From Phymorhynchus buccinoides (taxonomy: Eukaryota > Mollusca > Gastropoda > Neogastropoda > Raphitomidae), in NCBI GenBank assembly GCA_017654935.2, contig CM065713.1:18728539-18792538 (forward strand): 64,000 bases of DNA, in the 5' to 3' direction. This document shows, piece after piece, positions 1 to 13,712 of the stretch. Each line of letters opens with the position of its first letter. Position 1 is the first letter of the stretch. The translations under genes were made by a program, and so were the position numbers. The notes under the pieces are model-generated. The model did no database searches and had not been told where the DNA came from. It was given only the letters and a program-made list of their open reading frames with translations.

Positions 1-872
1 ACTTTCAGTGTGCGGTTTGTAATAAAACTCTGTATAAAATTAAACATGTTGCCCTGAATACCGAGCCTGCTGATCTTATCTAACAACCTCCCATGCCAGA
101 GTCGTACGCCCCTTTGATGTCAAAGAAGGTGGCGAGGACTTTCCTGCATCTTGCAAAAGCTTTTTTGACCTGTTCCATGCAGCATCTATGTTTCCGAAAA
201 CCTGCCTGGAACTTGGGGATTAATGTTATTTTTTTCTAGAAAATATTCTAGTCTGTTTTTTACGATTCTCTCGTATAATTTGCCGATGTGTGGGGTGAGG
301 GAGATGGGGCGGTAGCTTGCGGGGTCCCTAGCCGGTTTTCCAGGCTTAAGGATCCCAACTACTTGAGCCTCCTTCCAAGTTTGTGGGACTTCGCCCTCAT
401 CCCAACATTTGTAGTAAAAGTTATGCAAGACTTCAAGAAAAGATGTGGGCAATTTCTTTATGAGAGTGTAGGAGATGGTATCTTCTCCTGTTGCTTTATT
501 AGTTTTGACAATAGAATTAATGGCTGCAGCAAGCTCGGTAGTCGTCAGTGGTGCATTAATGGTGTTTGAATTATCCATGGATTTTTCAAATGCATAATTA
601 ACTTTACGTTTATCACGTTGATAAACGGGTAAATGTTTGGTTTGGCTTGCCATAGCAAATTTGTTGGCCAGGACGTCAGCTGTGCTAGAGTCAGATGTAG
701 TTAGTTGGTCACCATCCAAAACACGAGTGTTTAGGTGGCGACCTTTATTTTTAATTAACTTTAAACGTTTCCAGGCTTTACCTAGATCCTTGAAGTCAAC
801 TATTTCTTCTTTGTTAAAGTAATCTTTTTTAGAGTCATTTATTAAATCATCGCATTCTTTTTCTGCTTTCAT
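1..872 (-). pseudogene. LINE reverse transcriptase fragment, frameshifted
   Basis: The longest open piece (872-186) is 228 codons. It carries the region before the RT core (TGEDTISYTLIKKLP) and the RT block around 345-270 with WKEAQVVGILKPGKP followed by SYRPISLTPHIGKLYERIV. After a one-base frameshift near 218 the match resumes in another frame with QAGFRKHR and then motif A, FFDIKGAYDS, at about 135-104. A second frameshift near 98 is followed by WHGRLLDKISRLGIQG, again typical of LINE RTs, up to the window edge. The catalytic YADD motif would lie outside the window. The enzyme would copy LINE RNA at a nicked target; this copy cannot be made intact. Confidence 0.85.
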
Positions 873-1149
873 TTTTGCTTCGTAATTTTGTCTAGTTGGG
901 TGTATGTCAAAAGTGTGATATTTTCTTTTTTTTCTTTTTTATGGCTTTTTTGATGTCGTCACTCCACCACGGTTTACTATTGGGTTTAGTAGGAGGAACA
1001 GTGAGGGGGATAGCTGTTTTTGCTGCAATCAAAATGTTTTGTCTGATGTTTTCATAATATGTTTCTTTATTTATATCACTTATATTGTCAATTTTATGTT
1101 TGGAGAGTAGGGATTGAAATAGTGGCCAATTGGCTTTTTCAAAGTTAAA

Positions 1150-1942
1150 CTTAGGTTCGGGCGGGAAATTTATATTATCTAAATTTGTTTTAAAATGAAT
1201 AGAAATAGGTTTGTGGTCTGAATGAAGGGGATCTGAAAGAGTGTACCATTCGTGGTTAATAACTAGGTTTGGACTAACAAGGGATAAATCAATTGCAGTT
1301 GGGTGACGATTTGGGACATCCTGATAGTGGGTGGATGAGCCATCATTTAGTAAAATTAATTCTGATTCATTTATTTGATCTGTTCAAAAGGGTGTCTGGA
1401 TTCTTTTTGGTACAGAACGGTTCCCAGCTGCTGTGGCGTGCGTTGAAGTCGCCTACAACCAGCCAGGAATAGTCTGGAGAAAGATTTAAAAGCCAGTTTG
1501 AGGAGGGAGCTTTGGAGTATCCTCTGGGATAGTAAATATTTAGGACGTTTGTAAAAATATTATCAACTTTAATTTGGACCGTGTTGGAGTAACGTATGTC
1601 AATTATGTTATCTTCCGGGGAAGAAACTTCTGTATAATTTAGGGATTTGTGTATATATGTGGCTGTGGATACCTTGTCCTCTTTATTACTAACTGAAGGA
1701 GGGTAGTAATAACCTGTAATCCGAGGAAGGTTTTCAAACTTTAAACGAACCGATTGCAAACATAGTACATCATATTGAAATTTAGAGGTTGCCAAAAAGT
1801 GGATGAGGTAGTCTTGAGTTGTATTTAAAGATCTACAGTTCCACTGAAACACATTCAGACAGAGACTTGTGGGTGGAAGTGAGGGAAGGATTTTTAGAAA
1901 TGTTATTATAACATCTAAGTCATGATTTTCGATTTCCCCCAT
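1150..1942 (-). pseudogene. LINE apurinic-like endonuclease domain, frameshifted
   Basis: The frame starting at 1,942 contains FQWNCRSL (the N-terminal Asn motif), VLCLQSVR, and WLVVGDFNARHSSWE (the catalytic Asp/Asn motif) near 1,480-1,440. It stops at 1,367, but a neighbouring frame continues from about 1,380 with HYQDVPNRHPTAIDL and ends in PLHSDHKPISIHF near 1,190, the Asp-His motif. Families of this kind normally have a catalytic Glu in the second motif (CLQET); here the residue pair is Ser-Val. That may be decay. The domain would nick the target DNA for insertion. Confidence 0.85.
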
Positions 1943-2580
1943 TGTGAAATCAACCTGGGTCTTGATCCCTGGAGATCCGGGGATGTGCCACAGGCAATTT
2001 CAGCAAGGTGCAAAATGTTAAAGGCACCCTTGGGGTCAATTGAAGTGTTGTCGCTATCTTCTGACACTATGGAGGCCAAATCCTCAATCAGGGCCCTAGG
2101 TTGATTTGTAGTCCTGGCCTGTGCCAGACTACGAAGGATACGAGTGGCAAAAAGTTATTTCAAAGGTTTCTTTCCTTCTTTTTGAATATTTAACTTTATG
2201 TTCAGGAAGGTTGTAGATGAGGGGTTTGTGGTATTTATATCTGAGGGAGTTATTTTATTAGCTGTCATTAAATTGTCAATGTGTTTAGCTATTGTTGTCA
2301 TTATAGTTTCAGTCTGTCTCTGAAAATGTTTGGCGATCATTTCCTCAACTTTTTCTTCTGTTAATTGTTCTTGTTTTTCTTTTCTTTCTGAGTGTTTTCT
2401 GTGGGATCTTTTTCTGCCCCTCCTTTTCTTTCTTCTTTCCTTTGATATGGGGGACGAGGTTTGTTCCATGGTTTGTTCTTCTGAGATTGGAAGCTCAGAA
2501 TTTGTAATATTTTCCTGATGATCTTTTACAGGATCTGTCACTTGTTTTCGTTCTTTAAGTTTGCTAGCATAGGAAACAAG
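1930..2580 (-). pseudogene. LINE ORF1-like basic, coiled-coil protein fragment
   Basis: The open piece 2,541-2,155 encodes a very basic stretch (RRKKRRGRKRSHRKHSERK) followed by a probable amphipathic helix (EEKVEEMIAKHFQRQTETI). Upstream, another frame reads SYASKLKERKQ, and downstream a frame continues with LATRILRSLAQART and SIVSEDSDNTSIDPKGAFN. This looks like the RNA-binding ORF1 protein of I/Jockey-type LINEs. I see no CCHC zinc knuckle. The product would coat LINE RNA. The family assignment rests mainly on position directly upstream of the endonuclease. Confidence 0.6.
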
Positions 2581-2742
2581 AGGTTTGTGATTTGGGGTTG
2601 TTTGAATTCGCCAGGAGTGGTATACAATGGTTTATCTTCTTCTTTGTTCTTTTTCATTTGGATTGATTAATTTTTTGCTCTTTGACGTATCGTGGCTATC
2701 GTTACCACTGCACGAGCAGAAAAGGATGAACAGATCACACAC

Positions 2743-3242
2743 NNNNNNNNNNNNNNNNNNNNNNNNNNNNNNNNNNNNNNNNNNNNNNNNNNNNNNNNNN
2801 NNNNNNNNNNNNNNNNNNNNNNNNNNNNNNNNNNNNNNNNNNNNNNNNNNNNNNNNNNNNNNNNNNNNNNNNNNNNNNNNNNNNNNNNNNNNNNNNNNNN
2901 NNNNNNNNNNNNNNNNNNNNNNNNNNNNNNNNNNNNNNNNNNNNNNNNNNNNNNNNNNNNNNNNNNNNNNNNNNNNNNNNNNNNNNNNNNNNNNNNNNNN
3001 NNNNNNNNNNNNNNNNNNNNNNNNNNNNNNNNNNNNNNNNNNNNNNNNNNNNNNNNNNNNNNNNNNNNNNNNNNNNNNNNNNNNNNNNNNNNNNNNNNNN
3101 NNNNNNNNNNNNNNNNNNNNNNNNNNNNNNNNNNNNNNNNNNNNNNNNNNNNNNNNNNNNNNNNNNNNNNNNNNNNNNNNNNNNNNNNNNNNNNNNNNNN
3201 NNNNNNNNNNNNNNNNNNNNNNNNNNNNNNNNNNNNNNNNNN
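2743..3242. other. Assembly gap of exactly 500 N
   Basis: A run of 500 Ns. It lies exactly where the left arm of palindrome 1 begins, so the two sides may not be neighbours in the genome. All open frames that cross it are meaningless. Confidence 0.99.
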
Positions 3243-3660
3243 AAACACCCTCCACAAAACTTGCCGCAGACAGACACACAGACACGAACAAAAACAAGAC
3301 ACCACATGCGTGCACACCACACAACACCAAACCCACGACAAGCACACATAGTGGAGATGCCTTGCCCAGCACTCCTGTCCTCAGCCACAGGGATGCAGGA
3401 CAGCTGGCGTTGGGGAGTCCCCCGAGTGAGTGCCACACCATAAGGACAAATAAACGTCTCAATTTAGCTAAAGTCCACACACCTTATTGTCATGCATTGT
3501 TATTTAGTTTGTGTGTGTGTGTCCAATCAAGTCATCAAGTCAAGTCAAATGATCTTTATTGAGGATAAAGGAGTGAGCTTGACAGCTTTGTTTCATTTCT
3601 TGTCCTCAGAAAAGAATGGAAATACTCGAAAAATATAACTCATGTTCTGTGTGTTTTCAG

Positions 3661-3701
3661 ACAAGCTTGTGCCAGCCAACCTGGTGTGTGGTGTTATATG
3701 A
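3661..3701 (+). pseudogene. ETHE1: Inverted copy of the ETHE1 terminal exon (left arm of palindrome 1)
   Basis: After the acceptor tgtgtgttttcag the frame reads KLVPANLVCGVI and stops at 3,699-3,701. It is the partner of the minus-strand exon at 27,339-27,275. Two small indels relative to that copy change the residues before PANLVCG and cause an early stop after CGV. Given the noise of this arm, these are more likely sequence errors than a real pseudogene. No other ETHE1 exon follows in the right orientation. Confidence 0.75.
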
Positions 3702-4785
3702 GCCGACTACAACCGCAATCCTGATTGGCCGACACTGTCCTTGGATGATCAGGGGAAGGACAATTGGTTGATGAACTAGACTGGAATTTCTGTATGGCAC
3801 TTCACTCACTTGCTTTTCCCTTTTCTTGTGAATCCTTTTTCGCTATCCTCGTGTAAGCGCAACGCTTCAATTCTTCTTTTGGGATCACTCGTGTAAACGT
3901 CCGTAATTCCATCAACTCTTGCTTCTTTTTTTATCCTTTAATCTTTACTTAGTTCACTTTTTTGAGTGATTGCATATTTTTTTTTATAAACTCTTTTTTT
4001 AAAATGAGTTTCATTTTTAATGAATTGTTAGTGATTACTGCTTGATTTGTGTGTGATATTTTTTTGTTAATTTTTTTTTTTCCTGCATCAAGTTTAAAAA
4101 AATTGTTCTTGTTTTGTTGGCTTTTTTTATGCAAATTAAAATGTTTCGTACCAAAAAAAGAGCATTTGTCCTTCTCGCAACTGTAAACAGATTTTCTCTC
4201 AACGGTTGGACAGCAGTATGTGTTCGCTATAGGTCAAGTTTATGGCATTGAGTAGGCGTTTGTTTTTGTAGCGTAATTCTTTTGCTTGGGGACATGTCGT
4301 CATAACACATATTTTTTGAGGAGCTACCTGTATATAGAACCTGATCAAACCTTCTGTCTTTGCCTCGGTGTAACTAAGAATGTTTTAATATAATATGACA
4401 GACACTGACAGTTACATACCTCTTTTATTGAGTCACCAATAGTGCTTTGCAATCAGCATTGAAACCTCACACACATGCATGTGCACGCATGCGAGTGAAC
4501 GTTTTCTTGCCACATACACATTCTCACTGAAAAATGCACCAAAACACACTTACACAAACATAACAACTTGTACAAACATGCATCCACTCAACACCCACAC
4601 TCCCCCTCTCTTCCATCTAATTCTATGCACAGCTATAGTGTACCATCGTTTTGGAAAAAAAAATGGTTATGCAAGGGATATATAAGCGTGCCCTCGGTAG
4701 AAAGAGTTAACAGCAACCCTGTTACATTACACTTCTGTATCCGTTTGCTTCCTTTATAACTGTTCGTAAACGTGTGGGTGCTTGG
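3702..4785. other. Inverted copy of the ETHE1 3' flank, no gene seen
   Basis: Reverse partner of about 26,263-27,274. It is AT-rich with A and T runs, and has a CA/TG-rich stretch near 4,470-4,600. Short open frames here do not agree with the clean arm and are not supported. Confidence 0.7.
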
Positions 4786-5530
4786 ATTCTGATGACGGTA
4801 TTATGGGACAACCATATTGATTGATGACTAGGATTATGTGATGATGACGGTAATTGATTGCGACAACAATAATGACGATGAGATGGATCTGATGATGACG
4901 TATTGGAGGGGACACAATATTGATGACGAAGAGGAGATTTGTGATGACGTTATTGATGGGGACAACATATTTGAGATGACGACACAAGGAGGATTATACG
5001 GCATTGATGGGGACAACAATCTTGACGATGACGAGGATTTGACGACGGCGATTGATGGGAACACACCAAGTATTGACGATGAGCACGACTTAATTGAGGC
5101 GACAACAAATGTTGACAATGAACTCGGATTATGATTATGTGACGTCATTGATGGGGACCAAAAACGATAGGGACAATGACGAGGATTATGATGATGAATG
5201 TACGGTAATTGATGGCGACAACGATTTGACGTGTGAGGATTATGATGTGACGTAATTGATGGGGACAACGATATTGAACGATTACGAGGAGGATTATGAT
5301 GACGGTATGATGGGGACAACGTATTGACGTGATGACGAGGAGGATTATGTGACGGGATTGATGGGGACAACGATATTCGATGATGACGAGGACTATGACG
5401 GTATGATGGGGACAACTATATTGACTATGCGACGAGGAGGATTAGATTATGACGGTATTGATGCGACGATGATGACGCGGATGATTATGATGTTGATGCC
5501 CATTATGATGAGACGGCGATGTTTACGATA
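4786..5530. repeat. ~51-bp GAT/GAC-rich tandem array, noisy copy
   Basis: Degraded copy of the array at 25,512-26,250, in opposite orientation. Units contain gatggggacaacgatattga with variable GAC/GAT/GAG runs. Single-base losses break the acidic reading frame repeatedly. Confidence 0.85.
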
Positions 5531-7510
5531 TGCTCGTACAGACTGCCAAGTTGACTAGCTGCCGTTTGTATGTTAATTTGTATTACAGTCAAGAGTTGCA
5601 GTAAGCGCGATAACCTCTGCCTTAGAGAATTTACCTCCTGTCACACTAGCCGTGTGATTTTTGTGAAACCGCCCGTGCAGTAGGTTTGCCTTCCATCTCT
5701 TTTACAGTTTTTCACACTTTTTTTATATCTCTCTCTAGCCACATGACCAGTTTCTTCCCCTTACAACCGTAGTTTCGTTGGATTCGGTTCGAAAACCAGT
5801 CGCCAAGCAGACATGAAGAGTTAGGGTACGCAATATTTTTCAGAAACGTTTAGCACATCATGCACTAAATTTATCGTAAAGTATCAGATTTTCATGATCT
5901 TGGTCTTTCGTTTCTATTGACCAAACTGGTACACACAGAAGGACTCAAGTTTTCACATTCGATTCTCTGACACACACCTCTGCAGCCAAAAATGAAAGTA
6001 AAGTCTGCACGATTGGTTGATTTCAAGACGAAAGGTCAAATCAAAACAAACTAAAAGTAGTATGACGACGTGACGCTTGAAGTTGGTTACAAGGCAGAAT
6101 CCAAACATCATTGCCAACTCTCATGTGGCCGGCTCCGCTCTTCGTCCCCAGTGACTAATGAATGATGTTAAACTTTGCTTAAGCAGTTATTTCCTTCCTT
6201 AATTTTGCATTGATCCGGGTAAAGGATTGGATTAGATGGGTTATTTTCAAGTCACAAGAAGAATGAAAAATCAAGCAAAAAAACCCCACATAAAGCCTCA
6301 CTTAGCTAAACGTTTGCCATTTATGGCTGTGCCTACATTGCAAATGATAAACGGCTAAAAACGATGCTGAAATCAAGAAAAACCACAATTTCGCATTCTT
6401 GAATATTCAAATGTAACTTGCTTAACAGGCTGGTTTTTTTGTTGAGGTTTTTTTGGGGGGTGGGGGGGGAGTCAGCCAAGTTCAAATCTTTCCATACAAT
6501 GAAAATATCCCTGAAGTGATTCGCGCTAATCACTTACCCATTTCAAGGCAATTTGGAAGAGATCGCCACTCAGATAAAGGTGCTTGTTCTTAGATTTACC
6601 TCAGCAAAGATCAAATTGAAATAGAAGCCCGTCATATAACTTTTTTTTTAAATTCTCATTCGTGCCTTGTTTTTACTTGCTGGATACAATCGGGTTTTTC
6701 TAAATAACAAAATACAGTGACGCCTGTATATAGCATAATTGAAAATCGTTATATTCTCACTTATGGAAGAGGTTAAAAGGTAAATTGAACATTTTCCCAG
6801 AAAATACTATCCTTCTCCTGGGGGTACAGTCAGAAGGTACTGACGTAACTAACTGTCTGCCATGCTTTTACCCCTTTTAACAAACAGTACCTTCTGGCTT
6901 TCCACCCGAGTGATAGTACCTTTGGCATATAGCCTGTTTTTCCCTTATTCACTAACCCGCCCCCCCCCCTTTTATATTTTTTCTTATTTATTCAAGATAT
7001 TCTTAGATGCTTGTTCTTCTATTTTTATTTCAATTCATAGATCCCCCTTTTTTGTCCGCTCTTCCCCCAAATGTGATTGTAGCGATTCCAGTTTCCCACA
7101 TTGATGCACCATATCTCCCCCCGCTCCAATTCAGTGTTGCCCATGTTAGTTTTTGTACTTGATATCCTACAATAACAACATTAGTTCTCCTTCACTATCA
7201 TTTATAATTTCCTGTTTCATTATTTCCTTCGTTGTCGTCAATCGCTTCGAAAGCTTCCTGTCAATGAGCGCAGCTGTTTTCATGCTGTCATTGTGCGCCT
7301 AAGAATAGTTAGGCCAGCTGTCCATCATCAGCTAGATTATTTCCTTAACTTTTAAAATTCCCTCTTTTCTTAAGCCCGACCCCACTGTAACTATTAACCC
7401 CCCCTGCATTTTTCATGACTTGCACATCATCAGGGACAGTAGAAGAGAAAAATAAAATTTTGATTCATGATGTGTGTCCTTGTCCATATGAGGGAGTTTG
7501 TTCATAGTTT
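5531..7510. other. Unique non-coding DNA in palindrome 1 left arm
   Basis: Partner of ~23,462-25,500. It has poly-T, poly-G and poly-C runs (e.g. 6,452-6,468 and 6,958-6,970) and a dispersed repeat near 5,760-6,130 that recurs, diverged, at ~30,830-31,230. I see no coding exon. Confidence 0.6.
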
Positions 7511-10500
7511 GTGAAGGAGTGTTAAAGAGAACATAGGGTGAACTATCGTCACCCCATCGCAGTGAAGAGTGTTAAAGAGACGTAGGGTAACTATCACCAC
7601 CATCCCTGAAGGAGTTTAAGGAGACTAGGGTACTATCACCACCATCCCACTGAAGGAGTGTTAAAGAGAACATGGGTACTCTCACCACCATCCACGAGGA
7701 GTGTTAAAGAGAACGTAGGGGTAACTATCACCACCATCCATGAAGGAGTGTTAAAGAGAACTAGGTAACTATCACCACCATCCCTGAAGGAGTGTTAAAG
7801 AGAACTAGGGTAACTCTCACCACCATCCTGAAGGGTGTTTAAAGAGAACGTAGGGGTAACATCACCACCATCCACTGAAGGATGTTAAAGAGAACGTGGG
7901 TAACTATCAACCACCAATCCACCTGAGGAGTTTTAAAGAGAACGATGGTACTATCACACCATCCCTGAAGGAGTGTTAAGAGCACGTAGGGTAACTATTC
8001 ACCACCATCCACTGAAGGAGTGTTAAAAGATAACGTAGGGGTACCTAATCACCACCATCCCCTGAAGGAGTGTTAAGAGAACGTAGGGGTACTATCACCA
8101 CCATCCACACAAACACCATTCGTTGAAGGAGTGTTAAAGCAGAACATAGGGTACCTAGCCACCACCATCCACTGAAGGAGTGTTAAAGAGAACATAGGGT
8201 AACTATCACCACCATCCACTGAAGTAGTGTTAAAGAGAACTCTGGGTAACTATCACCACCTCCACTGAAGGAGTGTTAAAGAGAACATGGGTAACTATCC
8301 CACCATCCACTGAAGGAGTGTTAAAGAAACGTAGGGGTACTATCACCACCATCCACTGAGGAGTGTTAAAGAGAACATAGGGTAACTATCACCACCATCC
8401 ACTGAAGGAGTGTTAAAGAGAACGTAGGGTAACTATCACCCCATCCAGTGAAGGAGTGTTAAAGAGAACATAGGTAAACTATCACCAACCATCCGGAAGG
8501 AGTGATAAAAAGAACATAGGGTAAGTATCACCACCATCCACCTGTGAAGGAGTGTTTGAAAGGAGACCGTAGGGGTAACTATCACCCCATCCACTGAAGG
8601 AGTGTTAAAGAGTAAACATAGGGTAACTATCACACACCATCCAGTGACGGATGTTAAGAGACGTATGGGTAACTATCACCACCATCACGCAGTGAAGGAG
8701 TGTTAAAGAAACGTCGGGGTAACATCCACCACCATCCCCTGAAGGGTGTTAAGATAACATAGGGTAACTATCACCACCATCCACTGAAGGAGTGTTTAAG
8801 AGACTAGGTAACTATCGACACACCGTCCACTGAAGGAGTGTTTAAGGAGACGTAGGGGTAACTATCACACCATCCACTGAAGGCGTGTTAAAGAGACATA
8901 GGTAACTATCACCACCATCCATGATGGAGTGTTAAGAGAACATAGGGTAACTATCACCGACATACCACTGAGGAAAGTGTTAAAGAGAACGTAGGGGTAA
9001 CTATCACCACCATCCCTGAAGGAGTGTTAAAGAGAACATAGGTAACTATCACCACTCCTCCACTGAAGGAGTGTTAAGAGAAGTAGGTACTATCACCACC
9101 ATCCCTGAGAGTGTTAAGAGAACATAGGGTAACTATCACCACTCATCCACTTATGGAGTGTTAAGGAGTACGTCAGGGGTAACTATCACACCATCCAGTG
9201 AAGGATTGTTAAGAGAACATAGGGTAACTATCACCACCATCCACCTGAAGGAGTGTTAAAGTGAACAATAGGGTAACTATCGCACGCACCATCCCTGAAA
9301 GTCATTAAGAGAACGTAGGGTAACTATCACCACATCCACTGAAGGAGTGTTAAGAGGACGGAGGGGTAACTATCCCCACCATACACTGAAGGAGTGTTTA
9401 AGAAGAACATAGGGTACTATCACCACATCCACTGAAGGAGTGTTTAAACGAGAACTATGGTAAGCTATCCCACCTCCAGTGAAAGTATTGTTAAGAGAGA
9501 CATGAGGGTAACTATCACCACCATACCACTGAAGATTGTTGAAGACATATAGAGTAACTATCCCCAGCCATCCACTGAGGAGTTTTAAAGAGCACGGAGG
9601 GTACTATCACCACCTCCACTGAAGGAGTGTTAAAGAGAACGTATGGGTAACTATCACACCATCCATGAGGAGTGGTTAAAGAGAACATATGGTAACTATC
9701 ACCACCATCCCCTGTATTGGAGTGTTAAGAGAACATAGGTAACTATCACCACCCATCCATGAAGGAGTGTTAAAGATAGAACGTAGGGTAACTTCCCACC
9801 GATCCCCTTGAAGGTGTTAAAGAGAACATAGTGTAACTATCACCACCATCCCTGAAGGAGTGTTAAGATAACGTAGGGGTAACTATCACCACCATCCACT
9901 GAAGGAGTGTTAAAGATAACAGAGGGTAACTATCACCACCATCCACTGATGATGTTTAAAGAAGAACGTAGGGGTAACTATCACCACCATCCATGAAGGG
10001 TGTTAAAAGAGAACATAGGGTACTATCACCCCAATCCCTGAGGAGTTGTTTAAAGAGAATCATAGGGTACTATCACCACCCTCCACTGAATGAGTATTAA
10101 AGAGAACGATGGGTACTATCACCACCATCGCCAACCCCCCCCTGAAGGAGTGTTAAAGAGAACGTGTGTAACTATCACAACATCCAATGAAGCGTGTTAA
10201 AGAGACCATAGGGTAACTATCACCACCCTCCACTGAAGGAGTGTTCAAGGGAACGTCAGTGTACTATCACCACATCCAGTGAAGGAGTGTTAAAGAGAAC
10301 ATAGGGTAACATCACTCACCATCCCCTGAAGGAGTGTTTAAGAGGAACATAGAGTAATAAAGAACCACCATCAACTGAGGAGTGTGTAAAGAGAACTGGG
10401 GTAACTATCACCACATCCACTGAAGGATTGTTAAGGAACATATGGTACTCTCACCACCATCCAGTGAAGGAGTGGTTAAAGAGAACGTATGGTAACTATC

Positions 10501-13500
10501 ACCACCAGTCCACTGAGAGTCTTAAAGAGAACGTATGGGTGACCTATCACGCACCATCCACTGAATGAGTGTGTAAAGAGACATAGGGGTAACTATCACC
10601 CATCCACTTGACGGGGTGTTAAAGAGAACATAGGTACTATCACCACCATCCAGTGAAGGAGTGTAAAGGAGAAGTGGTAACTATCACCACTATCCAGTGA
10701 AGAGTGTAAAGGAGAACGTAGGTGTAACTATCACCACCGATCCACTGAAGGAGTGTTAAATAGAGACCTAGGGGTAACTATCACCACACCACTGATGGAT
10801 GTTAAAGAGAACATAGGGTACTATCACCACCATCCACTGAATGGAGTGTAGAGAACGTAGGGGTAACTAAGCACCCTACAATCCGTGAAGGAGTGTTCAA
10901 GAGAACGTAGGGTTCACCACATCCGTGAAGGCGTGTTAAGAGAAGTAGGTGTACTATCACCACCATCCACTGAAGGCGTGTTAAGAGACATAGGGTAACT
11001 ATCACCACACACATCACTGAAGGAGTGTTAAGAGAACGTAGGGTAACTATCAACCACCGTCCACTGAAGGAGTGTTAAAGAGAACGTAGGGTAAACTATC
11101 ACCACCATCCCCTGAAGGAGTGTTAAAGAGTAATGTTAGGGGTAACTATCACCACCATACCATTGAAGGAGTGTTAAGAGAACATAGGGTAAATATCACC
11201 ACCATCCCACTGAAGGAGTGTTAAAGAGAACGTAGGGTAACTTTCACCACCCATCCACTGAAGGAGTGTTTAAGAGAACGTAGGGGGTACTATCACCACC
11301 ATCCAGTGAAGGATTGTTTAAGAAGAACGTAGGGTCACTATCACCACCATCCAGTGAAAGGAGTTTTAGAAGAGAATCCATAGTGTAACTATCACCACCA
11401 TCCAGACAAGAGTGTTAAGAGAACGTAGGGTAACTAGTCACCCCATCCGTGAAGGATTGTTAAAGAGAACGTAGGGTACTATCACCACATCCAGTGAAGG
11501 AGTGTTAAAGAGAACGTAGGGTACTATCACCACCTCCACGAAGAGTGTTAAAGGATACGTAGGGGTACCTATCACCACCATCCACTGACGGATGTTTAAA
11601 GAGACATAGGGTAACTATTCAAACCTCCATGAAGTATTGTTAAGAAACGTAGGTAAATATCACCACCATCCAGTGAAGAGTTGTTAAAGAGAACTAGGGT
11701 AACTATCACCACCATCCAGTGAAGGGAGTGTAAAGAGAACTTAGGGTAACTATCACCACCATCCCTGAAGGAGTGTTTAAAGAGAACGAGTTAACTATCA
11801 CCACCATCCACTGAAGAGTGATAAAGATAACATAGGGTAACTATCACCACCATCCATCTGATGGAGTGTTAAAGGAAACGTAGGGTAACTATCACCCACA
11901 TCCCTGAAGGAGTGTAAGAGAAACAATATGGTACTATCACAACCTCCACTGAGGAGTGTTAAAGAGAACGTAGGGAACTATCACCACCAATCCACTGAAT
12001 GAGTGTTAAAGAGAACGTAGGAGTAACTATCACCTACCATTCAGTGAAGGGTGTTAGAGAACGTAGGGTAACTATCACCACCATCCACTGAAGGATTGTT
12101 AAAAGAAACGTAGGGTACTATCACCACCATCCACTGAAGGAGTGTTAAAGAGACCAATAGGGTAACTATCACAACCATCCCGTGAAGGAGTGTTAAAGTG
12201 AGAACATAGGTAACTATCACACCACCATCCCTGAGGAGTGTTACAGAGAACATATGGTAACTATCACCACATCCGCACAAACACCATTCGGTGAGAGGAG
12301 TGTTAAAGAGAACGTAGGGTAACTATCCACACCATCCAGTGAAGAAGTGTTAAGAGAACGTGGGGTAATATCACCACACATCCAATGAAGGATGTTTAAG
12401 AGAACGTGGGGTACTATCACCCCCATCCACGAGAGTGTTTAAGAGAACATAGGGTACTATACCACCATCCACTGAAGTAGTGTAAAGAGAACATATAACT
12501 ATCAACCACCATCACTGAATATGTTAAGAGAACGTAGGGGTAACTATCAACACCATCCCCTGAAGGAGTGTTAAAGAGAACATAGGGAGTAACTATCACG
12601 CACCATCCACTGAATTATGTTAAGAAGACATAGGGTACCTATCACCACCATCCACCTGAAGGAGTGTTAAGAGACGTAGGGTAAAACTATCACCTACATC
12701 CCCACAAAACACCATTTAGTGAAGGAGTGTTAAGAGAACGTATGTAACTATCACCACTCCACACAAAACCGATCCAGTGAGAGTGCTAAAGAGATAACGT
12801 AGTGGTAACTATCAACACCATCCACGAAGGAGTGTTAACGAGAACATAGGGTACTATCACCACATCCACGAAGGAGTGTTAAAGAGAAGCATGTGTAACT
12901 ATCCCACATCCACTGAAGGAGTGTTAAGAGACTAGGGTAACTATCACTCACCATCACTGAAGGAGTGTATAAGAGAACGTAGGGTACCTATCACCCACAT
13001 CCACTGAAAGGAGTTTAAGTAGAACTAGGGTACCTATCCCACCATCCACTGAAGGATGTTAAAGAGAACGTAGTGTACTTCACCCCCACATCCTCTGAAG
13101 GAGTGTTAAAGTAACATGGGTAACTATCCCACCATCCCTGGATGGCGTGATAAAGAGAACATGTGTACCTATCACCACCATCCAGTTGAAGGATGTAAAG
13201 AGAACATAGTAACTATCACCACCATCCGTGCAGGAGTGTTAAAGAGACATAGGGTACTATCACCACCATCCACTGAAGGGTGTTAAAGAAACATTAGTTT
13301 AACTATCACAACCATCCACTGAAGGAGTGTTAAAGAGAACGTAGGGGTAACTATCACCACCATCCAGTGAAGGAGTGTTAAGGAACGTAGGGTAACTATC
13401 ACCACCATCCACTTGGGAATTATGGTTAATAAGAACGTAGCGGTAACTATCACCACCATCCAGTGAGAGTAGTTAAAGAGAACGTAGGGGTAGCTATCAC

Positions 13501-13712
13501 CACCATCCGTGAAGGAGTGTTAAAGAGAACGTAGCGTTAACTATCACCACCATCCAGTGAGGAGTGTTAAGCAGAACGTAAGGGTAACTATCACCACCAT
13601 CCAACTGAAGGAGTGTTAAAGAGAACGTAGGGGTAACTATCACCCACCATCCAGTGAATGAGTTGTTAAAGAGAACTGTAGGTAACTATCACCACCATCC
13701 ACAAAAACCCAT
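7511..13712. repeat. 47/48-bp minisatellite, noisy inverted copy
   Basis: Tandem units containing gtgttaaagagaacgtaggg and aactatcaccaccatccact. It is the reverse complement of the array at 17,141-23,462. Almost every unit has one or more single-base deletions. The longer spacer variant (ccacacaaacaccatt) appears near 8,108, 12,275, 12,708 and 12,760, mirrored in the clean arm. Confidence 0.95.

Larger units (their letters stand above)
1..2640 (-). mobile_element. Decayed non-LTR retrotransposon (I/Jockey-like LINE), 3' end off the window
   Basis: Read on the minus strand, the stretch holds the parts of a LINE in the expected order: a basic ORF1-like region (about 2,580-1,930), an AP-type endonuclease (about 1,942-1,150), a linker with a PWWSDDIKKA motif (about 990-940), and the start of a reverse transcriptase (872 to 1). 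The frame is broken at least three times (near 1,380, 218 and 98), so this copy is dead. The PWW linker and the YRPISLT block fit the I/Jockey group; I cannot place the clade more finely. The 3' half of the RT, any RNase H and the tail lie left of position 1. A 500-N gap lies about 100 bp from its 5' end, so linkage to the rest of the window is not proven. Confidence 0.85.

Noticed and set aside
2627..3562. ORFs of 219-311 codons crossing the N gap
   Set aside because: Mostly Ns; frames across unknown sequence carry no information.
7511..13712. Irregular left array as an ancient, mutated satellite
   Set aside because: Differences from the clean arm are mostly single-base indels at random sites while rare variants stay at mirrored positions. 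Old decay would show mainly substitutions, so sequencing error fits better.
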